A DNA stretch of 47,579 nt, taken from Acidobacteriota bacterium (GTDB lineage Bacteria > Acidobacteriota > Terriglobia > Acidiferrales > UBA7541). The notes under the pieces are model-generated. The model was not told the origin of the DNA. It saw only the letters and a list, made by a program, of their open reading frames with translations, and searched no databases. This document shows, in pieces, positions 24,140 through 32,718 of this stretch. The DNA is taken from contig JACQDH010000155.1 in assembly GCA_016201215.1 (NCBI GenBank), positions 1 to 47,579 on the forward strand, given 5' to 3'. How positions within the stretch are numbered: position 1 is the first letter of the stretch; each line of letters starts with the position of its first letter. The position numbers and the translations under genes were made by a program.

Positions 24140-24847
24140 CTAACTCTGGCCCAGCGGGAGGAAATACTGCGTGCCCTTGACGGGTTCTTGCAGGCGTCGC
24201 AGGAGCTGCTGCAAGTCCGCGTTGCGCTCCACGAAATCAATCTCCGAGGTGTTGACCACGAGCAGGTCGGAGGCCGAGTAGCGGAAGAAAAAATGTTCGT
24301 AGGCGCGGACGACTTCTTCGAGGTACTCGAGCGAGATCTGCTTCTCGGCGGGATCGGCTTTCTTGGCGATGCGTTCGCGCAGCACGGCGGGACTGGCCTG
24401 GAGGTAGATGACCAGATCGGGCGCGGGCAGGTCGGCGGCAAAGATTTCAAAATACTTCTCGTACAGCTTCAGCTCCTTGTTGTCGAGGTTAAGGTAGGCG
24501 AAGACTTTGTCTTTCTCGAAGAGGAAATCGGCCACCACGGCCCCGGGCGTTTCCACTGCCTGCGCTTCGCGGAGGCGGCGCTGGCGCTCGAAAAGGAAAT
24601 ACAACTGCGCGCGGAACGCCGCCCCGGGCTTTTCCTTGTAGAAGTCGCCGAGAAAGGGGTTGTCCTCGCAATCAAAGATGCGCCGGGCGTGCATGCGGTC
24701 TGCCAGGATCCTGGCCAGCGTGCTCTTGCCGACGCGGATGGGTCCTTCGACAGCGAGGTAGCGCGGCGGCTTGAACGAAGGGCCTTTTCCGGCCGGCGGA
24801 GGCATGGGGGCGGTCCGGGCGGGACGGGACGATTTGGAGCGCGCCAT
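24140..24847 (-). CDS. Deoxynucleoside kinase (dAK/dGK family)
   Basis: 235 aa. It phosphorylates a deoxynucleoside (deoxyadenosine or deoxyguanosine in most bacterial members) for dNTP salvage. The P-loop is GPIRVGKST (about residues 35-43); the LID-like region QLYFLFERQRRL and the catalytic-region DLVIYLQASPAVLRERIAKK follow the family pattern. A basic, Pro-rich N-terminal tail of about 25 residues precedes the core. The ATG at 24847 lies within a few bases of a near-perfect extended -10 box, so the mRNA may be leaderless. The next in-frame ATG (24805) has no ribosome-binding site either. Confidence 0.85.
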   Translation of the reverse strand: MARSKSSRPARTAPMPPPAGKGPSFKPPRYLAVEGPIRVGKSTLARILADRMHARRIFDCEDNPFLGDFYKEKPGAAFRAQLYFLFERQRRLREAQAVETPGAVVADFLFEKDKVFAYLNLDNKELKLYEKYFEIFAADLPAPDLVIYLQASPAVLRERIAKKADPAEKQISLEYLEEVVRAYEHFFFRYSASDLLVVNTSEIDFVERNADLQQLLRRLQEPVKGTQYFLPLGQS

Positions 24848-24855
24848 GGCGCGCG

Positions 24856-24864
24856 ATTATATCA
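24856..24864 (-). promoter_or_regulatory. Extended -10 promoter for the deoxynucleoside kinase gene
   Basis: On the minus strand TGATATAAT is a perfect extended -10 (TGnTATAAT). There is no good -35. The expected start site, about 24849, is only about two bases from the kinase ATG (24847). Confidence 0.55.
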
Positions 24865-24915
24865 GGCCGTCCCAAACACGCACCGGCGAGGCGTCCGCCA
24901 GGCGGTGCGCGCTGG

Positions 24916-26868
24916 CTACGCGTCGCGTCGGAGGTGAATGAAGAACACCAAGGAGAGCTGGACGTCGCGAAACAAGTTCAGCACGAAGCGGTGTGGAGGA
25001 ATGCGGAACCATTGCCGCTCGTCCCAGCGCTCTCTCACGGTATGCCAGAAGCTGTCCAGATCGGCTCGGGTATAGACCGTACGCGAGGCGAGCAAGGGAT
25101 ACCACTTGGCCCAGAACAGGTGCAGTTTGGAAGGCACGTGCAGCGTGGGGAAGTGCATCTTGGCGCGGAAATGAGCCAGTTGCAGGTCGGCCAGTTTCAA
25201 CTGGCCGCGGGCGGTCACGCGGATCTTGTTCAGCTCTTCTATGATGCGCTGCTCGGCTTCGCTCGGCCGCCGGGTCTGCAGCCACAGCTCTTCCATTTCG
25301 AAAAGGATGCGCAGCATCCCGGCCAGATGCTCGCGCAGCTCCTTCGTGCGCTCCCGGAAGTATTGCCAGCGCGACAGAATCGGATAGCCGGGGCGGCGGT
25401 TCTTGCGGCCCTTCAACCGCAGGAAGCCGCACATCATCGGGTGGCGGTCTTCAGTCAAGATGGAATTCTTGTACCACATGAAGCGGATAAAGTTATTCCA
25501 GTAGTTGCACGCGGGGGTGCGCTCCAGCACGGCCTTCATGTTTTCGAAGCTGTAGAAGGTGCGCCAGGCCTCGAGGTAGAGCTTCTTCCAGGCGCTATCT
25601 TTCAGCTTGGGGTGGCGCGTGGCCTCGTGGTGGGAATCGTAAATGTTGAAGTCAGGGCTCATCCACTCGCCGCGGCGGTGCATTTCCAGGTGGTCCTGCG
25701 AGCCCGGCAGCGGCATGAGCATGAAGAACGAAGCGTGATCGGGCTGCACCTGCTCCATCAGGCGGGTCAGGTCGCGGCGTACCGAATCGACCGTGTCGCC
25801 GGGGAAACCGATGATGTAGCCGACGTGCGTGGAGATGTCCGACGTGCGGTAGGTGTCTATCAGTTGCCGGTATTCGTCCACGTGGTTCTGGTTCTTGCCC
25901 GCGGCTTTCAGGTTGTCCGTGTTGACGCTCTCCATGCCGATGAACACGTTAATACAACCCGCGCGGCGCGCCTTGGACACAAAGTTTTTGATCTTCCAAG
26001 AGAGCACGTCCACCTGCATCATGAATTCCACCGGGATGTGCTCCTCTTCGCGCAGGCGGATCAGCGCGTCAAAGATGGGCTCCCAGTTCTTGTTGCGCGC
26101 AAAGTTGTCGTCGGTGAGGAAGTAAAAACTCACACCGTGGCGCTGATAGTTATGACGCACGGCCTTGGCGATGTGCTCGGCCGAGCGATAACGCATCTTC
26201 CGGCCCTGCACGTTGATGATCGTGCAGAAGCTGCACTCAAACGGGCAGCCGCGGCCGCAATCGAGCGTGCCGAAGTTGGAAGCGACGAACTTGCGCAGGT
26301 ATTCCTTGCGGATCACCGGCACGGGTTTCTCGTAGAGGTCTGGTTTGTTGTTGAGGAAGTCGTAGAGGGATTTAAGGCGCCCGGCGATGGCGTCGCGCAG
26401 CAACTCCGGCCAGGTCTCCTCGACTTCGCCCTTGACGATGGTCACCCCGGCATCCAGCAGCTCCTGAATGTCGGGCGGAATCTTCGGCAGCAGCGCCAGA
26501 TACCCGCTGACGTGGAAACCGCCGATCATCACCGTCAGACCCGCCCGGCGAAACGCGCGCGCCAGGTCGGCCGCGCGAGGGAACTGATTGGTCTGGACGC
26601 CCACCAGGCAGACGATCGTCTTGGTGCGCGTGCCGCGTTGCGACCGGCAGATGCGCTTGACGGGAACGTGGTCCACGACCTCGTCGAGCAGGTGAATCTT
26701 GACTTTCAGGGAATCGCCCAGCGTTTTCTGGTCGAGCACGTCTTCGGTCAGCCCGGCCAGGCAGGCCAGCGTGTTGCTCGGCAGCACGCCGCGCCAGTGG
26801 CGAACGACGTAGCCGTCGTCGTCGTACTGTGACGGCTTGATCAGATACAGGTGCAGCTTCTTCGGCAT
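24916..26868 (-). CDS. B12-binding-domain radical SAM protein, unknown substrate
   Basis: 650 aa. Residues about 1-170 form a Rossmann-like cobalamin-binding-type domain (TIVCLVGVQTNQFP, then VMIGGFHVSGY) without the classic DxHxxG motif, as in many class B radical SAM enzymes. The radical SAM core begins at about 195 with GTLDCGRGCPFECSFC; the cluster ligands are Cys208, Cys212 and Cys215 (CxxxCxxC). Further core motifs are FYFLTDDNFARN, GCINVFIGMESVN and HVGYIIGFPGDT. A long C-terminal region (about 430-650), rich in Trp, Arg and His, is not recognised. Such enzymes often methylate or rearrange lipids, cofactors or natural products. No adjacent gene points to the substrate; tnaA lies 194 bp upstream on the same strand. 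Confidence 0.8.
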   Translation of the reverse strand: MPKKLHLYLIKPSQYDDDGYVVRHWRGVLPSNTLACLAGLTEDVLDQKTLGDSLKVKIHLLDEVVDHVPVKRICRSQRGTRTKTIVCLVGVQTNQFPRAADLARAFRRAGLTVMIGGFHVSGYLALLPKIPPDIQELLDAGVTIVKGEVEETWPELLRDAIAGRLKSLYDFLNNKPDLYEKPVPVIRKEYLRKFVASNFGTLDCGRGCPFECSFCTIINVQGRKMRYRSAEHIAKAVRHNYQRHGVSFYFLTDDNFARNKNWEPIFDALIRLREEEHIPVEFMMQVDVLSWKIKNFVSKARRAGCINVFIGMESVNTDNLKAAGKNQNHVDEYRQLIDTYRTSDISTHVGYIIGFPGDTVDSVRRDLTRLMEQVQPDHASFFMLMPLPGSQDHLEMHRRGEWMSPDFNIYDSHHEATRHPKLKDSAWKKLYLEAWRTFYSFENMKAVLERTPACNYWNNFIRFMWYKNSILTEDRHPMMCGFLRLKGRKNRRPGYPILSRWQYFRERTKELREHLAGMLRILFEMEELWLQTRRPSEAEQRIIEELNKIRVTARGQLKLADLQLAHFRAKMHFPTLHVPSKLHLFWAKWYPLLASRTVYTRADLDSFWHTVRERWDERQWFRIPPHRFVLNLFRDVQLSLVFFIHLRRDA

Positions 26869-27062
26869 CCGGCAGACTTCTCCCTCTGATTGTCCAGGTT
26901 GAGAGCGCGGCTCCCCTTTCCCGGGCTATTCCTAACACACTCGCGGCCGCAGCGCAATACGTAGTGGAAGTGGAGCCGTATCATATTCGCTTCGCGGCCT
27001 TACCACGACGGCAGGACTACGGTTTCCCGCTTCCACCCCGGATGCACATGGTGGGCTTCGCG

Positions 27063-28403
27063 CTAACCTTGATGCGTGGCCGGTTGCGGCGCTGCGCTCG
27101 GCGCCAGGGGCCGGAAGCGCGCGCTGAAGTGGCGCAGGAATGCTGCCTGGTAGGTGAGCTCCAGGCCGCGAATCTGTTCGCGGCGGCGCCAAACTTCCAG
27201 GATCACTTCAACGACATAGTCCACGTGGCTCTGCGTATAGACGCGGCGCGGGATGGCCAGGCGTACCAGGTCCATCGTGGCGTGCTCGCCGAACATCAGC
27301 GTACCGATCTCGACCGAGCGGATGCCGCCTTCGACGTAGAGCTCTCCGGCGAGCGCCACGCCGGGAAACTCCGCCGGCAGCACCTGCGGCAGAAACGCCC
27401 GCGCGTCGATGTAGATGGCGTGGCCGCCGGGCGGCTGGACGATGGGCACGCCCTCGCGAGCAATGTGGTTCCCCAGGTAGGCGGTGGAGACGATGCGATA
27501 GTTCAGGTAGTCCTCTTCCAGCGCTTCGTTGAGCCCCACGGCGATCGCGTCCAAGTCGCGCCCGGCCAGCCCGCCGTAGGTTGGGAAACCTTCCGTCAGA
27601 ATGAGCAGGTCTTTTTCCTGCTGTGCGATGGCGTCATCGTTGGTGCACAGGAAGCCGCCGATATTGGCCATGCCGTCTTTTTTCGCGGACATGGTGCAGC
27701 CGTCGGCGTGGGAAAACATTTCTTGGGCAATTTCGCGCGGCGTGCGTTCGGCGTAGCCCGGTTCGCGTAGTTTGATGAAGTAGGCGTTTTCGGCGTAGCG
27801 GCAGGCGTCAATGTAGAGCGGGATGCCGTGCCGCGCACAGATTTCCTTGACCGCGCGGATGTTGGCCATCGAGACGGGCTGGCCGCCGCCCGAATTATTG
27901 GTCACGGTGAGCATCACCAGCGGCACGCGCTTCGCGCCCACGCGCTCGATCAGCTCGGCCAGCCGCGCCGTGTCCATGTTGCCCTTGAAGGGATGGAGGC
28001 GCGCGGGCTCGAGCGCTTCGGGAATGGGCAGGTCCACCGCCTCGGCGCCGACAAATTCGCAGTTGGCGCGGGTGGTGTCAAAGTGGGTGTTGTTGGGCAC
28101 GACGTCGCCCTTCTTGCACATTACGCCGAAAAGGATACGCTCGGCGGCGCGACCCTGGTGCGTGGGGATCACGTGCTTAAAACCGAAAATGGCCTGGACC
28201 GACATCATCGCCGCCCACTGCTCGGTGGACATCGCGCAGGTGCCGGAGTCGGTGAGAAGATCGATTAGGATGGCGTCGGCGGGCATGAGGAATAGATTAT
28301 AGCCGGCCGCTTCGAGCAATTGCTGGCGCTCGTCGCGCGTGGTCCGCCGGATAGGCTCGACGGACTTGATCCGGAACGGTTCGATGATGGTTTTGATGGG
28401 CAT
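27063..28403 (-). CDS. tnaA: Tryptophanase (PLP-dependent beta-eliminating lyase)
   Basis: 446 aa from the ATG at 28403; the frame extends 17 codons upstream but lacks support there. Splits tryptophan into indole, pyruvate and ammonia. The PLP lysine is Lys242 in TMSAKKDGMANIGGFL. The close relative tyrosine phenol-lyase has an essential Arg in its R-S-M-E-R-G motif. Here the stretch is GIRSVEIGTLMFG, with Ile at that place as in E. coli TnaA, and the Tnase-type His in LRHFSARF is kept, so tryptophanase is favoured. The flank of the PLP lysine (IGGFLCTNDD) looks more like tyrosine phenol-lyase. No tnaC-like leader with Trp and no tryptophan permease are present, so classical E. coli-type regulation is not expected. 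Confidence 0.85.
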   Translation of the reverse strand: MPIKTIIEPFRIKSVEPIRRTTRDERQQLLEAAGYNLFLMPADAILIDLLTDSGTCAMSTEQWAAMMSVQAIFGFKHVIPTHQGRAAERILFGVMCKKGDVVPNNTHFDTTRANCEFVGAEAVDLPIPEALEPARLHPFKGNMDTARLAELIERVGAKRVPLVMLTVTNNSGGGQPVSMANIRAVKEICARHGIPLYIDACRYAENAYFIKLREPGYAERTPREIAQEMFSHADGCTMSAKKDGMANIGGFLCTNDDAIAQQEKDLLILTEGFPTYGGLAGRDLDAIAVGLNEALEEDYLNYRIVSTAYLGNHIAREGVPIVQPPGGHAIYIDARAFLPQVLPAEFPGVALAGELYVEGGIRSVEIGTLMFGEHATMDLVRLAIPRRVYTQSHVDYVVEVILEVWRRREQIRGLELTYQAAFLRHFSARFRPLAPSAAPQPATHQG

Positions 28404-28667
28404 AAGAACCTCGTGGGCAAAATCAAAGATAAACACAGATAAATACCGATGCAAAGAGAAAACAAAACGGCGGTGCGGCGACTTCCGACTCTCCGAAGGA
28501 TGCAGAGAAAGGAGTGGAAAGGAACGGGGGCAACCATGATCAACACGAGACGCATGATCCTGGCTTTCCCTGTGATCTGGGTGGCAGTCAACCGGTACGA
28601 GCTGGCGGTGCTCGGGTGGGTTTGCTGCGAAGAGCCAGCACTGCTTGCGTGGGAATGTGGCCGCGTG

Positions 28668-30953
28668 CTACCAGCTCCTTGCGATGACGGCGACAATGTG
28701 TGCCAGCGCTTCGAGGTCCCGGGTGTCCATCACTTCGCCCGGCGAGTGAGAATAGCGCAGGGGCCAGGCCAGGGGCAGGTTGGTGGAGCCGTAGCGCAGG
28801 AATGCTGCCCCGTCGTTGCCGCCGCCGGTCACTCCGTACTGGACTGGAATGTTGTTTCGGCGCGCCAGCGCCACAACGCGATCCACCAGTTCGCGTGAGG
28901 CGATATTCGAGTTATCCACTGCGCGGACGACGAAGCCCTTGCCGAGAGGCGCGTCGGCAAAGCGTTTCGATTCGAGCGGTGCATCCGCGCTGACGAACGT
29001 GTCCACTGCGAAAACGTAGTCCGGGGCGCGGCCCTCGCCGGCGAGCTTCTTCGCCGCCGCGAACGCGCCGCGCAGGCCGACTTCTTCCTCGGTGGACCAG
29101 AGGAAAGTGACATCGCGTCCCGGCAGGCTGGGCCCTAGGGCCCACACCGCGGAAACCAGCGCGGCGCAACCCACGCGGTCATCGAAGCTGCGGCCACTGA
29201 CGCGCGTGCCGGCTAAGTGCCGAAACTTCTTCGGAACTGTGATCGTGTCGCCCCCTTTGATGTCGAGCTGCTCGACCTCGGCCGCGCTGCTCGCACCCAC
29301 ATCCACGCGCCACGCCGAAGGTTCCTCGCCGGGCTGCGGGGCGCGCGGCCACTCGAAGCCCGGCCGCTCCCATCCGAGCGGCAGTTCCAGCACGCCCGGC
29401 CGCGTGCCGCCGGCTGTGTGCACCCAAACCGCATGGCCGAGGAAGAATTCGGCGATGCCGCCGCCGCGGCTCTCTACCACCAGGTGGCCGTCTTCGGTGA
29501 TCGAGCGCACGCGATAGCCGATTTCATCCATGTGCGCGACGAAGGCAATCCGTGACGCTGAGGAGTTCTTCTCCGCGGAACCCAGGCGCAGGATCAAATT
29601 GCCGGCTGCATCGGTCTCAGGCTTCGCCCAGGTGGGCAGCAGTCGCACCACAGCCTCGCGCACGGGACCTTCGTGGCCGCTGACCCCATAGGTCTCAACG
29701 AGCTCCTTTAGGATCTCCGTTGCCTGCGGAGCCGCCTGGGGTCGAGCAGGCGAATTGCGCAGCCTGTTCGCGTTGCCACTTGGCTGCGGTGACCGCGCCG
29801 ATCCCTGCGCATAGATCTCTAAAATGGAAACCAAGTTCTCGAGGTCGCTCGAGGCAATCACCTCCGCCGGTGTGACCGGCCCTCTGGTCGGAATGCCGAG
29901 GTGCGCAAAGCGCTCGGGCAGCACTGGACCCTGCGTATAGCTGACGCGCGGCAGCGGTGCGGAAAAATCCGCTGCCGCAGGAATCTTGTTGGTATCGGCG
30001 AGTTGCTTGAGCTCCTGCGTCAGACCTGCCAGCGGCGCCTCGGGGTCTGCCGTGCCGATGGAAACGCCGCTGCCGGGAACCCCCTGCGGCTGGCGCAGCA
30101 GAACGGAGGTCTCGGCGGTGTGCGGGGTCGCTGCGCCACGCCCCGCTGCAGGCCGGCGGGGCAGGAGTCGGCCCACATAGATCATTTCATCGGCTTTGAT
30201 GTGCTGCGTCAGACGATCGAGTCCGCGCGAATTGGCCCACTGTTGTGCGACGAACGCGATGCTCAGCGAACCGCGGAGTCTTGCAGGATCGATCCGGCGC
30301 AGCAGTTCCACCAGCGCGGCGCATCCGAAGCGATCCCCGATCGCGGGCGCGGTCATCCGGCCGAAACCCATCGCGTAGAGCTTGCGGTCGATGGCAACTG
30401 GATCGAGCAGATCCACGCCGGCTTGGCGCACCTCGGCTGCGGAGCCTGCACCGATGTCGATGTACATCTCGTCGGGATGTGCCCCGCGCGGCGGGTTCTG
30501 CCGCGCCGGCTGCAGGTGCGTGGAGAGGCCGCCGACGACACCGGGAATCCATGTGCCCTTGCGCGTTTGAATCACCACGGGCTGCGCGGCATGGAGCAGG
30601 TCAAACAACGCATGCGGAGCCGTCTGCGGCAGCCGCTGCACCCGCAGGTAGCCGTCGTCGGTGATATCGCTCACCACGTAGCCCGGCTCGTCCATCGGCG
30701 TGACGATCAGGCGGTGTGGCGTGCCGCTTCCCAGCGTCACGTACACGTTGCCCAGGTTGTCGCTCTGTGGTGAAAACTTCGCCAGGCGCGCCCGGATCTC
30801 CGCGGCCAGCGCTTGCTCGTAGCCGGGCACCGCGGGCGTCTCCACAAACTTCACCAGGTGCTGGGTCATGTCTTGCACGGCCGCCGTACTCCGTAGCAGG
30901 AAGAAAAGAACAGCGAAGAAAACGGAGCGGAAGAAAAGCAGGCGTTGGTTCAT
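28668..30953 (-). CDS. Exported tandem M42-family metallopeptidase with degenerate first half
   Basis: 761 aa, about twice the length of a normal M42 aminopeptidase. A signal peptide (about residues 6-25) suggests export, unusual for this mainly cytosolic family. The C-terminal half (about 400-761) has all the metal and catalytic motifs: VAHMDEIGYRV, SFDDRVGCAAL, WSTEEEVGLRGA, FAVDTFVSAD and RYSHSPGE. The N-terminal half (about 27-385) has the same order of segments but with lost ligands: VTPMDEPGYVV (His to Pro), GDRFGCAALVE (Asp kept), FVAQQWANSRG (both Glu lost), and no final His. It looks like an internal duplication in which the first copy has become a pseudo-enzyme domain. A polar linker joins the halves. 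Confidence 0.82.
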   Translation of the reverse strand: MNQRLLFFRSVFFAVLFFLLRSTAAVQDMTQHLVKFVETPAVPGYEQALAAEIRARLAKFSPQSDNLGNVYVTLGSGTPHRLIVTPMDEPGYVVSDITDDGYLRVQRLPQTAPHALFDLLHAAQPVVIQTRKGTWIPGVVGGLSTHLQPARQNPPRGAHPDEMYIDIGAGSAAEVRQAGVDLLDPVAIDRKLYAMGFGRMTAPAIGDRFGCAALVELLRRIDPARLRGSLSIAFVAQQWANSRGLDRLTQHIKADEMIYVGRLLPRRPAAGRGAATPHTAETSVLLRQPQGVPGSGVSIGTADPEAPLAGLTQELKQLADTNKIPAAADFSAPLPRVSYTQGPVLPERFAHLGIPTRGPVTPAEVIASSDLENLVSILEIYAQGSARSPQPSGNANRLRNSPARPQAAPQATEILKELVETYGVSGHEGPVREAVVRLLPTWAKPETDAAGNLILRLGSAEKNSSASRIAFVAHMDEIGYRVRSITEDGHLVVESRGGGIAEFFLGHAVWVHTAGGTRPGVLELPLGWERPGFEWPRAPQPGEEPSAWRVDVGASSAAEVEQLDIKGGDTITVPKKFRHLAGTRVSGRSFDDRVGCAALVSAVWALGPSLPGRDVTFLWSTEEEVGLRGAFAAAKKLAGEGRAPDYVFAVDTFVSADAPLESKRFADAPLGKGFVVRAVDNSNIASRELVDRVVALARRNNIPVQYGVTGGGNDGAAFLRYGSTNLPLAWPLRYSHSPGEVMDTRDLEALAHIVAVIARSW

Positions 30954-31047
30954 CGGCGATTCCTCACCCTGGAAGGATGGCAGAGAATGCTGCGAGCCGT
31001 TTCGGGCGCGGCGAATGTAGCGCAGCCTCCTGCCGCGCGCAAGTTTT

Positions 31048-32718
31048 TCACTGGCGGCAGAGCTGCGCGGTGAGGACTTCGCGCTGGCGAGCAGCGAGTC
31101 GGTCGAAGGCGTCGAGAGACACCTTGTAAACCTCCAGCGCTGCAGCGCTCAGCGCAAGGAATACGACCGGCACCAGCCACATCCATCCCCACAGGCGTGC
31201 GAGCAACACGACGCCCGCCGCCATCCCCGCCAGAACGAACTGCAGGCCGAAGCTGACCAGTAACGTGACGCCCGATGCCCGGCGGCGGTGCTGGCCGAAC
31301 TCGAATCGCCGCGGGAATCGCAGCGAGAGCCAGTTGCCGACCAGGAAGTGAGTGAGCAGGAAGAACAACACATAGGAGAAGGTGGCCACAACGACGAGCA
31401 CATCCGGCGGGCTGGCCAGCACGCTGATCAGCAGCCAGACCAGGCAGGCTTCCAGGAGGACGAGCAGGCCGAGCAGGAGATTCTTGCCGATCAGAACATC
31501 GCGGAAGCGCACTGGGGCAACGAACAGCAACTGCACGCCGCGGCCGTCGTAGGCGAAGCTATTATGCGCCATCTGGCCTAGGATCAGAAGCATGTACGCG
31601 ACCGCGCCGGGAAACGCCAGCTCGGGCGTGCGGGTGAAGATATCCGGGGCCGAGCCACCCGGCCGGCGCGAACCGAAGGTCAGGCTGAAGAACACGATCA
31701 GGATCAGCGGGATGGCCAGCAAAAGCAGCAAAGCGGAATTGCGCAGCACATAGCGGAGTTCCTTTTCAAAGACGGCGGCCACAGCGCCGGGGAGGTAGGA
31801 GGGGGCCAAGGAAGCCGAGGATAAAGATGCGGTGGGGGAGCCAGATGCGCGCAGCACAACCGCCGGGGCCTGTGACTCGCCGAGGTCTTCGCCCAGGTAC
31901 TGCGCGCGGAGCCTGCGGCGCAGCAACAGGCCGAAGGCAAACCCATAGGCGGCCACGAAGCCGGTGAAGCGCAGAGCTTGGAGGGCGTCGCCCTTCACTG
32001 CACCCGCCAGCGCCTTGCCCGCCAGACTCGGCGGGAGTTGCTGCAGGACCGGCAGGGCGGCGCGCACGTATGGCCGTACGCGCGTTTGCCAACGGGCCCC
32101 GACTGCGGTGGACAGTTGAAACCCGAGGATGAGAAGGACAAGGATGGCGGCCAGGGCTTCGCGCGTGCGTCGCCGAGCCAGCAACCGCTCGAGCCAAGAG
32201 AAGATCATCCGGCTCAAGAGCAGATTCATCGTCGCAAAGACCGCAAGGATGACCACCGTCCACGGCAGCAACTCCGGTCGGGCCAGCACGATTCCGAGCC
32301 CCGCGCAAATCAGCCAGAACAGAGCCGCAACCACGGCGGGGTCGGACAGACCGTACGCCAAGCTGAGAAGAAAAAAGACAGAGAAGCGCAGGGGGAAACG
32401 CAGCAGGCTGCGGAAATCGAAACTGGCAGTTGACGTGGCCATCAGGATGGGCAGGAAGTGCCAGGCCAGGAAGGTGGCCCACAACAACAGAGCCAGCAGC
32501 CCTGTCCGGTCTTGTGCCGCGAAGGCATAGGCGCCGGCTCCGATGGCCAGGCCGAGGCCGACCACGATCGCGCCGAGGAGCGCGCCGACCAGAATTTGCG
32601 CCGCCAGGTCAAGCTGCCCACTGGTCGTCCGCAACGCATTGCGAAACAGCCGCCAGCGCAATCCGGCGACCAGGGCCAATTGCTCTCCGATGCCCCCGGG
32701 CCGGACTACCTCAGCCAC
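31048..32718 (-). CDS. ABC-2-type exporter membrane subunit
   Basis: 556 aa with roughly twelve hydrophobic helices spread over the whole chain and one hydrophilic stretch (about residues 240-320) before ELRYVLRNSALLLLLAIPLI. There is no ATP-binding motif. It overlaps the ATPase gene by 13 bp, so the two products are made together and presumably form one transporter that exports a lipid, drug or polymer. The residue pattern and length match large two-domain ABC-2 permeases. The substrate is unknown. Confidence 0.82.
   Translation of the reverse strand: MAEVVRPGGIGEQLALVAGLRWRLFRNALRTTSGQLDLAAQILVGALLGAIVVGLGLAIGAGAYAFAAQDRTGLLALLLWATFLAWHFLPILMATSTASFDFRSLLRFPLRFSVFFLLSLAYGLSDPAVVAALFWLICAGLGIVLARPELLPWTVVILAVFATMNLLLSRMIFSWLERLLARRRTREALAAILVLLILGFQLSTAVGARWQTRVRPYVRAALPVLQQLPPSLAGKALAGAVKGDALQALRFTGFVAAYGFAFGLLLRRRLRAQYLGEDLGESQAPAVVLRASGSPTASLSSASLAPSYLPGAVAAVFEKELRYVLRNSALLLLLAIPLILIVFFSLTFGSRRPGGSAPDIFTRTPELAFPGAVAYMLLILGQMAHNSFAYDGRGVQLLFVAPVRFRDVLIGKNLLLGLLVLLEACLVWLLISVLASPPDVLVVVATFSYVLFFLLTHFLVGNWLSLRFPRRFEFGQHRRRASGVTLLVSFGLQFVLAGMAAGVVLLARLWGWMWLVPVVFLALSAAALEVYKVSLDAFDRLAARQREVLTAQLCRQ

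Noticed and set aside
24934-26832. A 632-codon plus-strand open frame opposite the radical SAM gene
   Set aside because: It mirrors the codon pattern of the opposite gene in GC-rich DNA, has no domain motifs, and the minus-strand protein is clearly real.
28404-28667. A tnaC-type leader peptide before tryptophanase
   Set aside because: The only short in-frame leader candidate has no tryptophan and continues directly into the gene; no boxA-like or rut-like site is evident.
28548-28898. Plus-strand frame of about 115 codons starting after GGGGGCAACC near 28538
   Set aside because: Most of it lies opposite the M42 gene and the sequence has no protein-like pattern.
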